From the NCBI RefSeq assembly GCF_006438825.1, contig NZ_RCZP01000018.1, positions 45,795-99,943 on the forward strand: DNA of 54,149 bases, in the 5' to 3' direction. Source of the stretch: Muricoccus nepalensis (GTDB lineage: Bacteria > Pseudomonadota > Alphaproteobacteria > Acetobacterales > Acetobacteraceae). A program made the translations under genes and the position numbers. The notes beneath the pieces are model-generated. The model did not search any database. It saw only the letters and a list, made by a program, of their open reading frames with translations, and was not told the DNA's origin. Positions 23,535 to 32,098 of the stretch are shown here, piece after piece; within the stretch, counting starts at the first letter, position 1, and each line of letters starts with the position of its first letter.

Positions 23535-24127
23535 GGCTGACCAGCCGCAGCGTCGCGGCCTACGCCACCGCCATCCTCTCGCTCTTGCCGCGCGGGCGCA
23601 TCTGGCCGCATCAGCTGACCAGCAGCATGGCCATGACGGCCAGGGGCGTTGCGCCCACGGCTCAGCGCCTTGATGCGCGAGCGGTCGCTCTCCTGGCGGA
23701 CGCCTTCCCGCCCCAGGCCTACGAGCTCCTGCCGGAGTGGGAGCGGACGCTGGGCCTGCCCGACCCCTGCGCGGGCGAGAACCCGTCGCTGCAGCAGCGC
23801 CGCGGCCAGGTTACCGCGCGGCTGACCGCTACCGGTGGGCAGAGCGCCGGCTACTTCGTCCGCCACGCGGCGCGACTGGGCTACGCCATCACGGTGGAGT
23901 CCTTCGGCCCGGCCCGGCTGGGCGCCCTGCGCCTGGGTGGCCGGATGAACGACGAACGCTGGGCGCACGCCTGGGCCGTGCTGAGCGCCGAGACCACGCA
24001 GCGTCAGTTCCGCCTCGGGCTCAGCACCCTCGGCGAGCCGTTCCGCGCCTGGGGTAACGAGGTCCTCGAGTGCGAGCTGCGCGCGCTCGCCCCGGCCCAC
24101 ACCGTCCTGATCTTCCAGTACAGCTAG
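23531..24127 (+). CDS. Baseplate protein (Mu gp48 / DUF2313-like)
   Basis: A 198-residue protein from ATG 23531. AAYATAILSLLPRGRIWP, then AQRLDARAVALLADAFPPQA, ELLPEWERTLGLPDPC and QQRRGQVTARLTATGGQSAG match the DUF2313/YmfQ pattern, a P2 gpI analogue linking the baseplate to the fibres. The closing AHTVLIFQYS is also typical of the family. Confidence 0.9.
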   Translation: MRLTSRSVAAYATAILSLLPRGRIWPHQLTSSMAMTARGVAPTAQRLDARAVALLADAFPPQAYELLPEWERTLGLPDPCAGENPSLQQRRGQVTARLTATGGQSAGYFVRHAARLGYAITVESFGPARLGALRLGGRMNDERWAHAWAVLSAETTQRQFRLGLSTLGEPFRAWGNEVLECELRALAPAHTVLIFQYS

Positions 24128-24136
24128 GAGACGCGC

Positions 24137-25009
24137 ATGAGGCGCCTTGCAAACGGCACGCAGGTGTCGACGCTGCCGCTTGCGCCGGCCGCGCTCGGGG
24201 TGCCCGGCTTCGGGACCAACGGAGACCCCGCCGCCGGCCTGCAGGCCAGCATTTTCGACGCGCACGCCTTCAACACCATCCAGGAGGAGCTGATGGCCCT
24301 CCTGACCGAGGGGGGCATCACCCCGGACAACAGCGGCGTCGACCTGAAGCAGGTCCTGGCCGCGGTGCGCAACGTCACCCTGAACCGAATCAAGAGCTCG
24401 ACCTTCCTGACCTCGGGCACCTGGACGCCGGACCCGGGCATGCGCGTCTGCCTCATTCGCTGCGTCGGAGGTGGCGCCGGCGGCGGTGGGGCGGTCGGCG
24501 GGGCTGGTGGGTCGGCAGGCGGCGGGGGCGGCGCGGGAGCCTACGGCGAGCGGTGGTTCAACCGGACGGAGATCTCCGCCACGCACAACGTGACGGTCGG
24601 AGCACCGGGCGGGGGCGGCAACGGCCCGGCCGGCCTCAACGGCGTCGCTGGCGGCTTCACGACTGTGTCCGGACTCATCATCGCCAGTGGCGGGGCCTTC
24701 GGCGGCGCGGGCCAGACCGGCGCGGTCGGCGGGCGCGGCATCGGCGGCGACAGCACGGGCGGCCTCGTGAACGTCAGCGGCGGCAGCGGCACGCCCGGCA
24801 TGCTGGTCGGCGGCTCAGGCGTCGGCGGCGCGGGCGGGTCCAGCATGTTCGGCCAGGGCGGCGTCGCCTCCTTCTCCTATGACCCGGCCGGCACAAGCGG
24901 GACGGGCTTCGGTGCCGGCGGGGCGGGCGGGGGCGCCGGGTCGTCGCCGAAGAATGGCGGCGTCGGCACCGCGGGCGTCGCGCTCATCGTCGAATTCTGC
25001 CGGAACTGA
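24137..25009 (+). CDS. Glycine-rich tail tip/adhesin protein
   Basis: A 290-residue protein. The first about 90 residues resemble the N-terminus of Mu-type fibre-associated proteins (FDAHAFNTIQEELMALLTEG). From FLTSGTWTPDPGMRVCLIRC, then VGGGAGGGGAVGG, the chain is a glycine-rich domain of repeated G-G-x-G runs (about 120-275), the kind that folds into polyglycine-II helix bundles in phage S16-type adhesins. It probably binds host receptors or caps a fibre. It follows gp48 directly. A second member lies at 30929-32098. Confidence 0.7.
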   Translation: MRRLANGTQVSTLPLAPAALGVPGFGTNGDPAAGLQASIFDAHAFNTIQEELMALLTEGGITPDNSGVDLKQVLAAVRNVTLNRIKSSTFLTSGTWTPDPGMRVCLIRCVGGGAGGGGAVGGAGGSAGGGGGAGAYGERWFNRTEISATHNVTVGAPGGGGNGPAGLNGVAGGFTTVSGLIIASGGAFGGAGQTGAVGGRGIGGDSTGGLVNVSGGSGTPGMLVGGSGVGGAGGSSMFGQGGVASFSYDPAGTSGTGFGAGGAGGGAGSSPKNGGVGTAGVALIVEFCRN

Positions 25010-25017
25010 GGGGCGCC

Positions 25018-25503
25018 ATGGCCAGCACGACCTACGCCATCATCGCGACGCGCAAGCAGACGATCGACGGGATCGAGTACCTGAAGGACGACGTCGTCAC
25101 GACGGTGCTCTGGGACGGGAAGAGCGAGTACGAGGCCGGCGCCTACCAGCGGCTCGAGCTCATCAAGCCGGGCTGGACCGTCATCGACGGCAAGCTCGCC
25201 GAGTTGCCGCCCGCACCGCCGGCCGGTACCGCCGCGCCCATCCGGGTCATCCGCAGCCTCGCCTTTCGCGACCGCCTGGCGCAGGCGAAGCAAGAGGCGA
25301 TCTCGGTGGCGGCCATGCAGGCGGCGACCGCCGGCGACGGCGCCCTGCTGACCTTCATGCTGAACCAAGCGGCCGCGGCGGAGACGAACCTCGACGATCC
25401 GCGGGTGCAGCTGGGGATCAACGCGCTGCGCGGCGCGGGGCTGATCACTCAGGCCGAGGCCACCGCGCTCCGCGCCGACGGCACGCCCGACGAAGCGGCC
25501 TGA
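25018..25503 (+). CDS. Putative tail protein of unknown function
   Basis: A 161-residue protein from ATG 25018. The N-terminal 60 residues are beta-rich (TYAIIATRKQTIDGIEYLKD), and the rest is a Pro-linker followed by a helical domain (AQAKQEAISVAAMQAATAGD). It is placed in the fibre region with 8-25 base spacers, so co-expressed. No known domain is recognised; it may be a fibre assembly or chaperone-like protein. Confidence 0.5.
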   Translation: MASTTYAIIATRKQTIDGIEYLKDDVVTTVLWDGKSEYEAGAYQRLELIKPGWTVIDGKLAELPPAPPAGTAAPIRVIRSLAFRDRLAQAKQEAISVAAMQAATAGDGALLTFMLNQAAAAETNLDDPRVQLGINALRGAGLITQAEATALRADGTPDEAA

Positions 25504-25527
25504 CCCTTTGGACCAGGAGGGTCGGCC

Positions 25528-26184
25528 ATGATTGTCATCCCGAAGACCGGCTTCCAGATCACGGATCCGGACCAGCACGACTTCCTCCCCCCCGAGGGGA
25601 GGGCCGTGCCGGATACAGACTACTGGTACAAGCGCATCCTCGACGGCGACGTGACCCGCGCGCCTCCGGGTTACACACCCATCCGCCCCATCTTCCAGCA
25701 GATCGCGCCCGGCACGACGGCAGAGCGGCCGGATCCGGCTTCCCCGGGCATGGTGCGGTTCAACACCGACCTGGTCGGCCTCGAGGTCTACCTGGGGACC
25801 TCCGCGGGCTGGCAGCTCCTTTCCGGCCTGGGCGACAGCGTCATTGCCGACGTGCTGGCGGCGCGCACCGCGGCGGAAGAGGCGGCGGAAGCCGCGGCCG
25901 CCGCGGCTGCGGGTGTGCTCTCCGACACGGCCGTCGCCACACTGATCGGGGCTGCCGTGGCCCCTCTCGCCTCCGCCCAAACGGTCGAGGCGGCGAACAC
26001 CGCGCTGCAGATCCAGATCGACACGCTGCGCACGCAGCTCGCTAACCTTCCCACCGGCACGACGCCCACCCCGCCCCCGACCACGACACCGCTGCGCGTG
26101 CCGGTCGGACTCACACCGCCGATCATCAATGCGGGCAGCCTGGGCGTCCCAATCGGCATCAGCCCCCCCGTCATCACCGCCTGA
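25528..26184 (+). CDS. Tail protein with N-terminal DUF2635-like domain
   Basis: A 218-residue protein. Residues 1-45 (VIPKTGFQITDPDQHDFLPP, then EGRAVPDTDYWYKRILDGDV) align throughout with the DUF2635 protein at 13711-13947: VKPARGMQIPDPELRDYLPK, EGRKV, YW-RRI--GDV. A middle segment (GMVRFNTDLVGLEVYLGTSA) looks like a fibre motif, then an Ala-rich coiled coil (about 110-150), a Pro/Thr linker and a repeat (PVGLTPPII and PIGISPPVI) at the end. It probably connects fibre and baseplate; the DUF2635 fusion is unusual. Confidence 0.6.
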   Translation: MIVIPKTGFQITDPDQHDFLPPEGRAVPDTDYWYKRILDGDVTRAPPGYTPIRPIFQQIAPGTTAERPDPASPGMVRFNTDLVGLEVYLGTSAGWQLLSGLGDSVIADVLAARTAAEEAAEAAAAAAAGVLSDTAVATLIGAAVAPLASAQTVEAANTALQIQIDTLRTQLANLPTGTTPTPPPTTTPLRVPVGLTPPIINAGSLGVPIGISPPVITA

Positions 26185-26230
26185 GGCCCGACCGGCCAGG
26201 GCCGCACACCCGCCTCTTCGGAGACCGACC

Positions 26231-26395
26231 ATGGCGACCACGAAGGATCCTTCGGTGAAGGAGCTGCTGCTGACGCACGTCAGCCAGCAGGCCCTGATCA
26301 TGAAGAAGCTCGACGACATCCTGGCCGGCAAGGCCAAGCCCCTGCGCCCCTCCCCGCCTGCGCCGACCGGCGCCGCCCCCGTCATCAAGCTCTAG
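26231..26395 (+). CDS. Small tail-region protein
   Basis: A 54-residue protein from ATG 26231. One charged helix (KELLLTHVSQQALIMKKLDD) is followed by a Pro-rich tail. No family is recognised. It sits between two fibre genes with short spacers. It may be an oligomerisation peptide. Confidence 0.4.
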   Translation: MATTKDPSVKELLLTHVSQQALIMKKLDDILAGKAKPLRPSPPAPTGAAPVIKL

Positions 26396-26406
26396 AGGCC
26401 CGTCGC

Positions 26407-29400
26407 ATGCAGATTCAGTCTTTTGGCGGTTGGAGCGACAATCCGACCGGGTACGCTCAGAAGTGGCAGCGCGGCGCCTCGAGCGGTGGCCCTTGGACCG
26501 ACGTCGCCGGCGCGACGGCGACGACCTACGTCCCGCCCACCGAGGACGACAAGAAGTGGTTCCGGGCCGGCGTGAAGGGGATCAACGCCAACGGCACGGC
26601 CGAGGAGTGGTGGTACAGCACGCCCGTCCAGTTCCTGGCCGATGTGGTGCCGTCGGTGACGCTGCCGGCGCTGACCATCGCCCTCGCGGCGACCTCCTTC
26701 CAGACTGGCACGGCCGCAACCGCCGCGGGCGCCACCATCGCCACCATCGCGGGCGCTGCCGCCGGGGCGACCGTCGCCCTGCCGACGGATGAGACGCGCT
26801 TCGCCCTCAACGCGACGAAGACCGCCATCCTGGTGGGTGCGAACCCCCTCACGGTGGCGGGCGACATCACCCTCAACCTGTCCCAGACCCTGGCGGGCGC
26901 GACGAACAGCCCGCGGGTCACCAGCATCCTCATCCCCGTGACGGCTGGGACAGTGCCGGCCAACCCCCTCGACAGCCTGAAGGGCGCCCGCCTGGTGCTG
27001 AGCGGGTCGAAGCTGCTCAGCTCCTTCGCGGGGACGCCGGTGACCGCCTCGGGTGGCGTCGTCTCCGTCCTGGCCGATCAGACGGCCATCGCTCAGGACC
27101 TGGTGCTCGGCGGCGGGCCGAACGCGCCGACCTTCCGCAAGCCGGGAGATGCGGGCTTCCAGAGTTCCTACTTCAACGGCCGCCCCTACCTGACCTTCGA
27201 CGGCAATAACCAGCGGCTGGTCAGCTCCACCATCAACTCGTCTACCGGCGGCATCCTGGTGGTGGCGGTGATCCGGCGCCGCACGAATCAGCCGCAGGGC
27301 TATGGCGCCCCGCTCACGGTGATGGGCGACGCCCCGAACGCCAACAACCACTATCCCTTCCTGCGCCCCTACTTCCGGCCGGATGCAGGCATCTACCTGG
27401 GCAACTACGATTACGAGACCGGCGACGTGCCGGCCTCTCTCGACACCCCGATCGTTATGGCCTTCCGCCGTAACCTCGACGGCACAGGGCGGCTGCGCAT
27501 CAACGACGCGGTGAGCGGCACCTTGCAGGGCATCGCGAACCCGTTCCCCGGCAAGCTGATGATGGGGAATTCGGTCTTTCCGGACACGCCCCCGGACGGC
27601 TACCAGTTCACCGCCGCCTTCGATGTGTCGGACGTCTACGTCACCGACGCGCTCGGCGACGAGGACCTCCTCGTCGCGCACTTCAGCCGGCTCCTCGGCC
27701 TGAAGCCGCAGAGCGCCGTCGACGCGGCCTGGGTGGCCCGGCAGGCCGCCAACCTCACCGGCACCGACGAGACCGCCAGCACCGGTGGCTCGACCGGTGG
27801 CGGCTCCACCGGTGGCGGCACCACGCCCGTCGACACCACCCCGAGCACCGCCTACGACAGCTTCGCCCGGGTCTACGACCCCGCCACTAAGATCAAGCCG
27901 ATGCCCTCGACGGGCACCGTGGCGGGCGTGGTCTTCGCCCCCACCGTGACCCAGCCGAGCTCGGCCAACGACATCATCGGCTTCGGCTTCACCGGCCCGA
28001 GCGGGGTCACGCTGCCGCAGCGAATGATGTTCTTCGCCATCAACTTCGCGCCGGGCAAGGTCCAGCCCACGGACAACATCGAGGTCGTCTACGCGGGCTC
28101 CGCCAAGGAAGCGCAGATGGTGGTGCTGTCGAAGCACGCCGACGACGGAAGCGTAGACCACGCGCAGATCATCACCACCCAGCCGCAGATCGTGAACGGC
28201 GCGGCGGTGCTGGCCATGCTGCGGAAGACCGCGACACCTCTCAGCGGCGCGGATGTCGGCACCGACGCTTATGCCACCAGCCCCATCGCGGGCACGGTGG
28301 TCTACAAGAAGCGCAAGGGGCTGGCGAACGTCCAGCGGTACGTGACCATCGGTGGTGTCTACTACGACACCTACATCGACGACAGCGGCGCGGAGACGGT
28401 GGTCAACACCACCTTCAACATGGCCCCCTCGCAGCTGCTGACCGGGGCAACCTCGAGCGACGTCCGGTACTCCGGCAAGCTGGCTTCCGAGCGCCGCTTC
28501 TACATCAACTGCGGCCATGCCCTGCGCATGAACGTCGACGTCACGACGTTCAAGGACGGGAACCAGGACTATGCCTGGGAGATCATGGCGGACCAGTGCC
28601 GGGTGCCGGGGGTCTCGGACGTCGGCAGCTACTTCGTCGACATCAACATCACCCAGGGTGGCACCCCGGTCATCCAGCGCACCAACCAGCGGATCTACAA
28701 TCTCGGGGGCTGGGGCAAGTTCATCCAGACCTCCCTCTCGGCGGCCCAGAACGCGAGCAACAATCCTCCGGACACCTGCATTATCTTCGACGCCGGCGAG
28801 CTGCAGCGCCTCGCCGTGGTCCCGCCCTACGACCTGCTCTCCGGGGTCTACGAGAGCCTGCTCGCTGGCTACGCCTCGGCCGCGGACGGCAACTTCCGCC
28901 TGCCGTACCACACGGCAGGCACGCAGAACCCGAACATGGGCGGCACGGGTGGTCGCCCTGACATCGGGGTGCTGACCCAGTGGGCCCAGACCTACTTCGT
29001 CACGATGGACCCTCGGGCACGGCAGTGGGTCATCGCTCAGGCGGAGGCCTTCCGCGGCATCCCTGCCAACCAGTGGGATCCGATCAACAAGGTCCCCCTG
29101 AACAACTTCCCGGGGATTGGCACCCCGGGCGCCTGGTGGGACTACGGCAACCGCGGCACGGATCAGGGCAAGAACCCGCCGAACATGATCCGGACCGAGT
29201 TCGCCATTCAGCGCGACTGGGACGGCGCCCACCAGCCGATGTTTGCCTATGCCGCCTACCTCATCACGGGCCGCCGCCAGTTCGGCGACGCCCTCGAGCG
29301 GCAGGGCTGCTACACCCTCGGCAGCACCTTCGTCGACGCTCGCTGGCGCCAGATCGGCGGCGAGTGGCACGACTGGTGCTTCATGCAGGAGAACCAGCCC

Positions 29401-30075
29401 CGGCAGGCGGGCTGGGCGGCGCGCGACATCGCCTTCACCGTTCGCCTCGCCCCAGACAGCTCTGCCATCCGCCTGCCGATGCGCCGGGTCCTCAACTGGA
29501 ACTTCGGCTACTTGCTCAGCCAAGTGCCAGCATGGCGGGCGCAGCAGGGTGAGACTTATGGCTGGCTGCCGTTCTCGAGCCCCTACGGACAGTCGGGGGT
29601 GGGCAACCTCTGGGACCTGAAGGCCTGGATGATGGACCACGCCATGGCGGGCACCTGGGCCGCGGTGGTGGCGGGCAGCGAGAACGCCATGACCTACACG
29701 CAGAGCTTCGCCAAGAACTTCTACGTGGGCCGGTGCATGCACGAGGACGTCATGCCACTCGGCCGGGGCGCGACCTACCGCTTCATGGTCAGCAGCTCGC
29801 ACGACATCTTCAACCCGCCCTTTACCGAGAACACCTGGGCGAAGCTGGCCAACGCGGCGGAGTCCAAGTGGGGCCCGAACCAGTGGGATGCCGGCAATTA
29901 CGGCAGGTTGCAGATGCGGTCCAACGTGCTCATCGCATCCATCACCAACGACGCCGATGCCCGCACAGTGTGCGGCAAGCACCGGGCCCACGCCAACGAC
30001 TCTGGTCCCTACCTCGCCCTGAGCGACGTGCGCGGTGATCCACTCGACTGGTTCCGCGAGCTGGCCTGGGCGTAA
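26407..30075 (+). CDS. Large modular tail protein, candidate enzyme-bearing fibre
   Basis: A 1222-residue protein. Residues 1-75 read as a fibronectin/Ig-type module (GGPWTDVAGATATTYVPPTE). About 80-200 is a second beta module. About 210-440 has a concanavalin/LamG-like layout (YFNGRPYLTFDGNNQRLVSS ... FDVSDVYVTDALGDEDL). A Gly/Ser/Thr linker (about 460-475) separates a C-terminal half. That half has a beta domain (about 480-650) and then a Trp/Tyr/Asn-rich alpha-helical region (about 740-1210: FVTMDPRARQWVIAQAEAFR; MFAYAAYLITGRRQFGDALE) with the style of alpha/alpha-toroid glycan hydrolases or lyases. A receptor-polysaccharide-degrading fibre is the best guess; catalytic residues were not identified. 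Confidence 0.6.
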   Translation: MQIQSFGGWSDNPTGYAQKWQRGASSGGPWTDVAGATATTYVPPTEDDKKWFRAGVKGINANGTAEEWWYSTPVQFLADVVPSVTLPALTIALAATSFQTGTAATAAGATIATIAGAAAGATVALPTDETRFALNATKTAILVGANPLTVAGDITLNLSQTLAGATNSPRVTSILIPVTAGTVPANPLDSLKGARLVLSGSKLLSSFAGTPVTASGGVVSVLADQTAIAQDLVLGGGPNAPTFRKPGDAGFQSSYFNGRPYLTFDGNNQRLVSSTINSSTGGILVVAVIRRRTNQPQGYGAPLTVMGDAPNANNHYPFLRPYFRPDAGIYLGNYDYETGDVPASLDTPIVMAFRRNLDGTGRLRINDAVSGTLQGIANPFPGKLMMGNSVFPDTPPDGYQFTAAFDVSDVYVTDALGDEDLLVAHFSRLLGLKPQSAVDAAWVARQAANLTGTDETASTGGSTGGGSTGGGTTPVDTTPSTAYDSFARVYDPATKIKPMPSTGTVAGVVFAPTVTQPSSANDIIGFGFTGPSGVTLPQRMMFFAINFAPGKVQPTDNIEVVYAGSAKEAQMVVLSKHADDGSVDHAQIITTQPQIVNGAAVLAMLRKTATPLSGADVGTDAYATSPIAGTVVYKKRKGLANVQRYVTIGGVYYDTYIDDSGAETVVNTTFNMAPSQLLTGATSSDVRYSGKLASERRFYINCGHALRMNVDVTTFKDGNQDYAWEIMADQCRVPGVSDVGSYFVDINITQGGTPVIQRTNQRIYNLGGWGKFIQTSLSAAQNASNNPPDTCIIFDAGELQRLAVVPPYDLLSGVYESLLAGYASAADGNFRLPYHTAGTQNPNMGGTGGRPDIGVLTQWAQTYFVTMDPRARQWVIAQAEAFRGIPANQWDPINKVPLNNFPGIGTPGAWWDYGNRGTDQGKNPPNMIRTEFAIQRDWDGAHQPMFAYAAYLITGRRQFGDALERQGCYTLGSTFVDARWRQIGGEWHDWCFMQENQPRQAGWAARDIAFTVRLAPDSSAIRLPMRRVLNWNFGYLLSQVPAWRAQQGETYGWLPFSSPYGQSGVGNLWDLKAWMMDHAMAGTWAAVVAGSENAMTYTQSFAKNFYVGRCMHEDVMPLGRGATYRFMVSSSHDIFNPPFTENTWAKLANAAESKWGPNQWDAGNYGRLQMRSNVLIASITNDADARTVCGKHRAHANDSGPYLALSDVRGDPLDWFRELAWA

Positions 30076-30080
30076 CGGGC

Positions 30081-30335
30081 ATGCCCGCCGTCGAGCCCCA
30101 GGAGGGCTGGCTGCACGAAACGCTCTCCGGCGCCTCGCGCTTTCTCAACGGCGTCACGGGCGGAGATGGTGCGGTCACCTTTTCCGCCCGCTGCGGCCAC
30201 CTCGCGGCGCGGGGCAGCCCTCTCGGACAGGCGCTGGCCCGGACTTTGGACCAGCTGCCCTTCAACGGCGTCGGCCACTGCGAGGCCTCCCGGCTTTGGC
30301 ACGTCGAGCGCGGCCTCCTGCCGCCCACTCCCTGA
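30081..30335 (+). CDS. Small protein downstream of the large fibre gene
   Basis: An 84-residue protein from ATG 30081, five bases after the fibre stop. It contains VEPQEGWLHETLSGASRFLN and VGHCEASRLWHVERGLLPPT, with two Cys and several His. No family is recognised. It could be a fibre assembly helper, as such genes often follow receptor-binding genes. Translational coupling is likely. Confidence 0.5.
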   Translation: MPAVEPQEGWLHETLSGASRFLNGVTGGDGAVTFSARCGHLAARGSPLGQALARTLDQLPFNGVGHCEASRLWHVERGLLPPTP

Positions 30336-30358
30336 CCCTCCCCTGAAAGGATTGGGCT

Positions 30359-30916
30359 ATGCCCTCAATCACGACTGCCAACCGCAACCGGGCGGCGGAT
30401 GCCGTCACCGTGCGCCTCAACGGCGGCTTGTTGCGCGTCTACACCGGGACACCGCCCGTCGATGCCAACACAGCTCTTTCGGGAAACACCCTCCTGGCGG
30501 AGCTTACCTTCGGCGCCACCGCTTTTGCGGCGGCCACCAACGGCACCGCCGCGGCGAACGCCATCACGGCGGACAGCAGCGCCGACAATACCGGCCGGCC
30601 GACCTTTGCGCGCGCCTTCGAGGCGGGGGGCACGACCGCGGTGGTGGACTACCGGGCGGCCTTCTCCTGGATCGCCTCGACGGCCTACGCGATCGGGGAT
30701 CGCGTCGTGAACGGCGGCAACCAGTACCGCGCCACGGCCGCGGGGACCGCCGCGGCCTCTGGCGGACCGACTGGAATTGGCGCCACGATCACCGATGGCG
30801 GTGTGACCTGGGCCTATGAGGGTGTGGCGGAGATCACCTTTTCCGGTGGCCCGAGCATCGTCCAGCTCGGCACCGTCACCGTCAGCTCGCTGACCTACAC
30901 GCAGTCTGCCTCCTAA
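30359..30916 (+). CDS. Beta-rich tail protein with carbohydrate-binding-like motif
   Basis: A 185-residue protein from ATG 30359 (AAAGGA upstream at 30345-30350). The N-terminal part (LNGGLLRVYTGTPPVDANTA ... LLAELTFG) resembles small phage structural proteins. The segment STAYAIGDRVVNGGNQYRAT has the A-Y-x-x-G-D-x-V-x-x-x-G-x-x-Y arrangement of carbohydrate-binding module 5/12-type domains found in phage tail proteins. The C-terminal strand ends with LTYTQSAS. It probably contributes to host surface binding. Confidence 0.6.
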   Translation: MPSITTANRNRAADAVTVRLNGGLLRVYTGTPPVDANTALSGNTLLAELTFGATAFAAATNGTAAANAITADSSADNTGRPTFARAFEAGGTTAVVDYRAAFSWIASTAYAIGDRVVNGGNQYRATAAGTAAASGGPTGIGATITDGGVTWAYEGVAEITFSGGPSIVQLGTVTVSSLTYTQSAS

Positions 30917-30928
30917 GGGGCGACGGCG

Positions 30929-32098
30929 GTGGCGCTCACTGTCAAGCACTCGAAGACCTCGACGGGCACCGATGACGCCGACACGTCGCTCGTGCGGCCC
31001 TCCGACTGGAACGCCGATCACAGCCTGTCGCTGGCCAGCGGGCGGTTGGTAGGGCGCACCGGGACGGGCACGGGCGCGGCGGAGGAGGTCAGCGTCTCCC
31101 CGGCCACCGCGCTGTCTGGCGGCGTGCTCACCATCGGCGCCCAGATGCAGGCCGACGCCTACACATCCGGCTCCGGCAGCATCACGCCGCCAGCCTGGGC
31201 GGAATGGGCCTTGGTCGAGGTCTACGGAGGCGGCGGGGGCGGGGGCTCGGGCTCCAAGCAGACCACGGCCGGCACGGCCTGTTCTGGTGGCGGTGGCGGC
31301 GGCGGCGGTGGGCACAACTCGGGCCTGTTCTCGGTGCCTCAGCTCATCGCCAAGCTCGGCGCTACGATCCCCTACTTGGTCGGCGCGGGCGGCACGGCTG
31401 GCGGCGGCGTGACGACCGGCGCAGGGCAAAACGGGGGGCTCGGCGGCAACAGCTACTTCGGCGGCACCATTGCCTCAACCTCCATCCTCTCCGCCTACGG
31501 CGGCGGCTCGGGCTCTTTCGCCAATGCAAACGCGACGGCGAGCAATGGCGGTGGCTCGGGCGGCGCAATTGGCGCCGGCATTGTCGGTGCCACAACCACG
31601 GGTGCGGGCGGCGGCGCTGCGGGTGGGTCTGGCGCTGTCGGCGTCTCCGCTTCGTCGCCCTATGGCGGTGGTGGCGGGGCAGGAACCAGCACCGCAGGCG
31701 CCTCCTTCACGGGCGGGAGCACCATTCATACCGCGGGCGGCTCGGGTGGTGGCTCTGGCGGCGGCATCAACGCTTCCAACGTGCCGCAGAGCGGCGGTGC
31801 GGCTGGTGGCGTTGGCGGCGCGACCGGCGCGGCGCTCGGGGCCGGATCCACTACCGCCACGGGCGCTGCTGGCACGGGGGGCTCCTCCACCACCACGGCC
31901 GGGTTCGGGCCTGGCGGCGGTGGCGGTGGGGGTGGCGCATCCAGCTTCTCCACCGGCTCGGGCGGTGCTGGCGGCGCGGGTGGCTTCCCTGGCGGTGGCG
32001 GCGGCGGCGGCGGTTCCATCGCCTCCACGTCTTCGGGGACCTCTGGCGCGGGCGGCGTCGGGGGTGGTGGTGCGCTGCGCATCTGGTGGATCGGCTGA
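30929..32098 (+). CDS. Second glycine-rich tail adhesin
   Basis: A 389-residue protein from GTG 30929. The first 100 residues include a motif common in fibre proteins (TSLVRPSDWNADHSLSLASG). From about residue 85, a glycine-rich domain begins (SGSITPPAWAEWALVEVYGG, then GGGGGSGS) and runs almost to the end with G-G-G-x and GGSG repeats, ending in GGGALRIWWIG. The same domain layout as the 24137 gene suggests a duplicated receptor-binding module. ATGA-type overlap with the next gene at 32096-32100. Confidence 0.7.
   Translation: MALTVKHSKTSTGTDDADTSLVRPSDWNADHSLSLASGRLVGRTGTGTGAAEEVSVSPATALSGGVLTIGAQMQADAYTSGSGSITPPAWAEWALVEVYGGGGGGGSGSKQTTAGTACSGGGGGGGGGHNSGLFSVPQLIAKLGATIPYLVGAGGTAGGGVTTGAGQNGGLGGNSYFGGTIASTSILSAYGGGSGSFANANATASNGGGSGGAIGAGIVGATTTGAGGGAAGGSGAVGVSASSPYGGGGGAGTSTAGASFTGGSTIHTAGGSGGGSGGGINASNVPQSGGAAGGVGGATGAALGAGSTTATGAAGTGGSSTTTAGFGPGGGGGGGGASSFSTGSGGAGGAGGFPGGGGGGGGSIASTSSGTSGAGGVGGGGALRIWWIG

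Noticed and set aside
26392-29991. A 1199-codon open frame antisense to the large tail gene
   Set aside because: It mirrors the plus-strand gene, as expected in very high-GC DNA where the antisense of the codon bias lacks stops. Its translation is Arg/Gly/Val/His-rich without motifs, and the plus strand has a coherent protein with neighbours.
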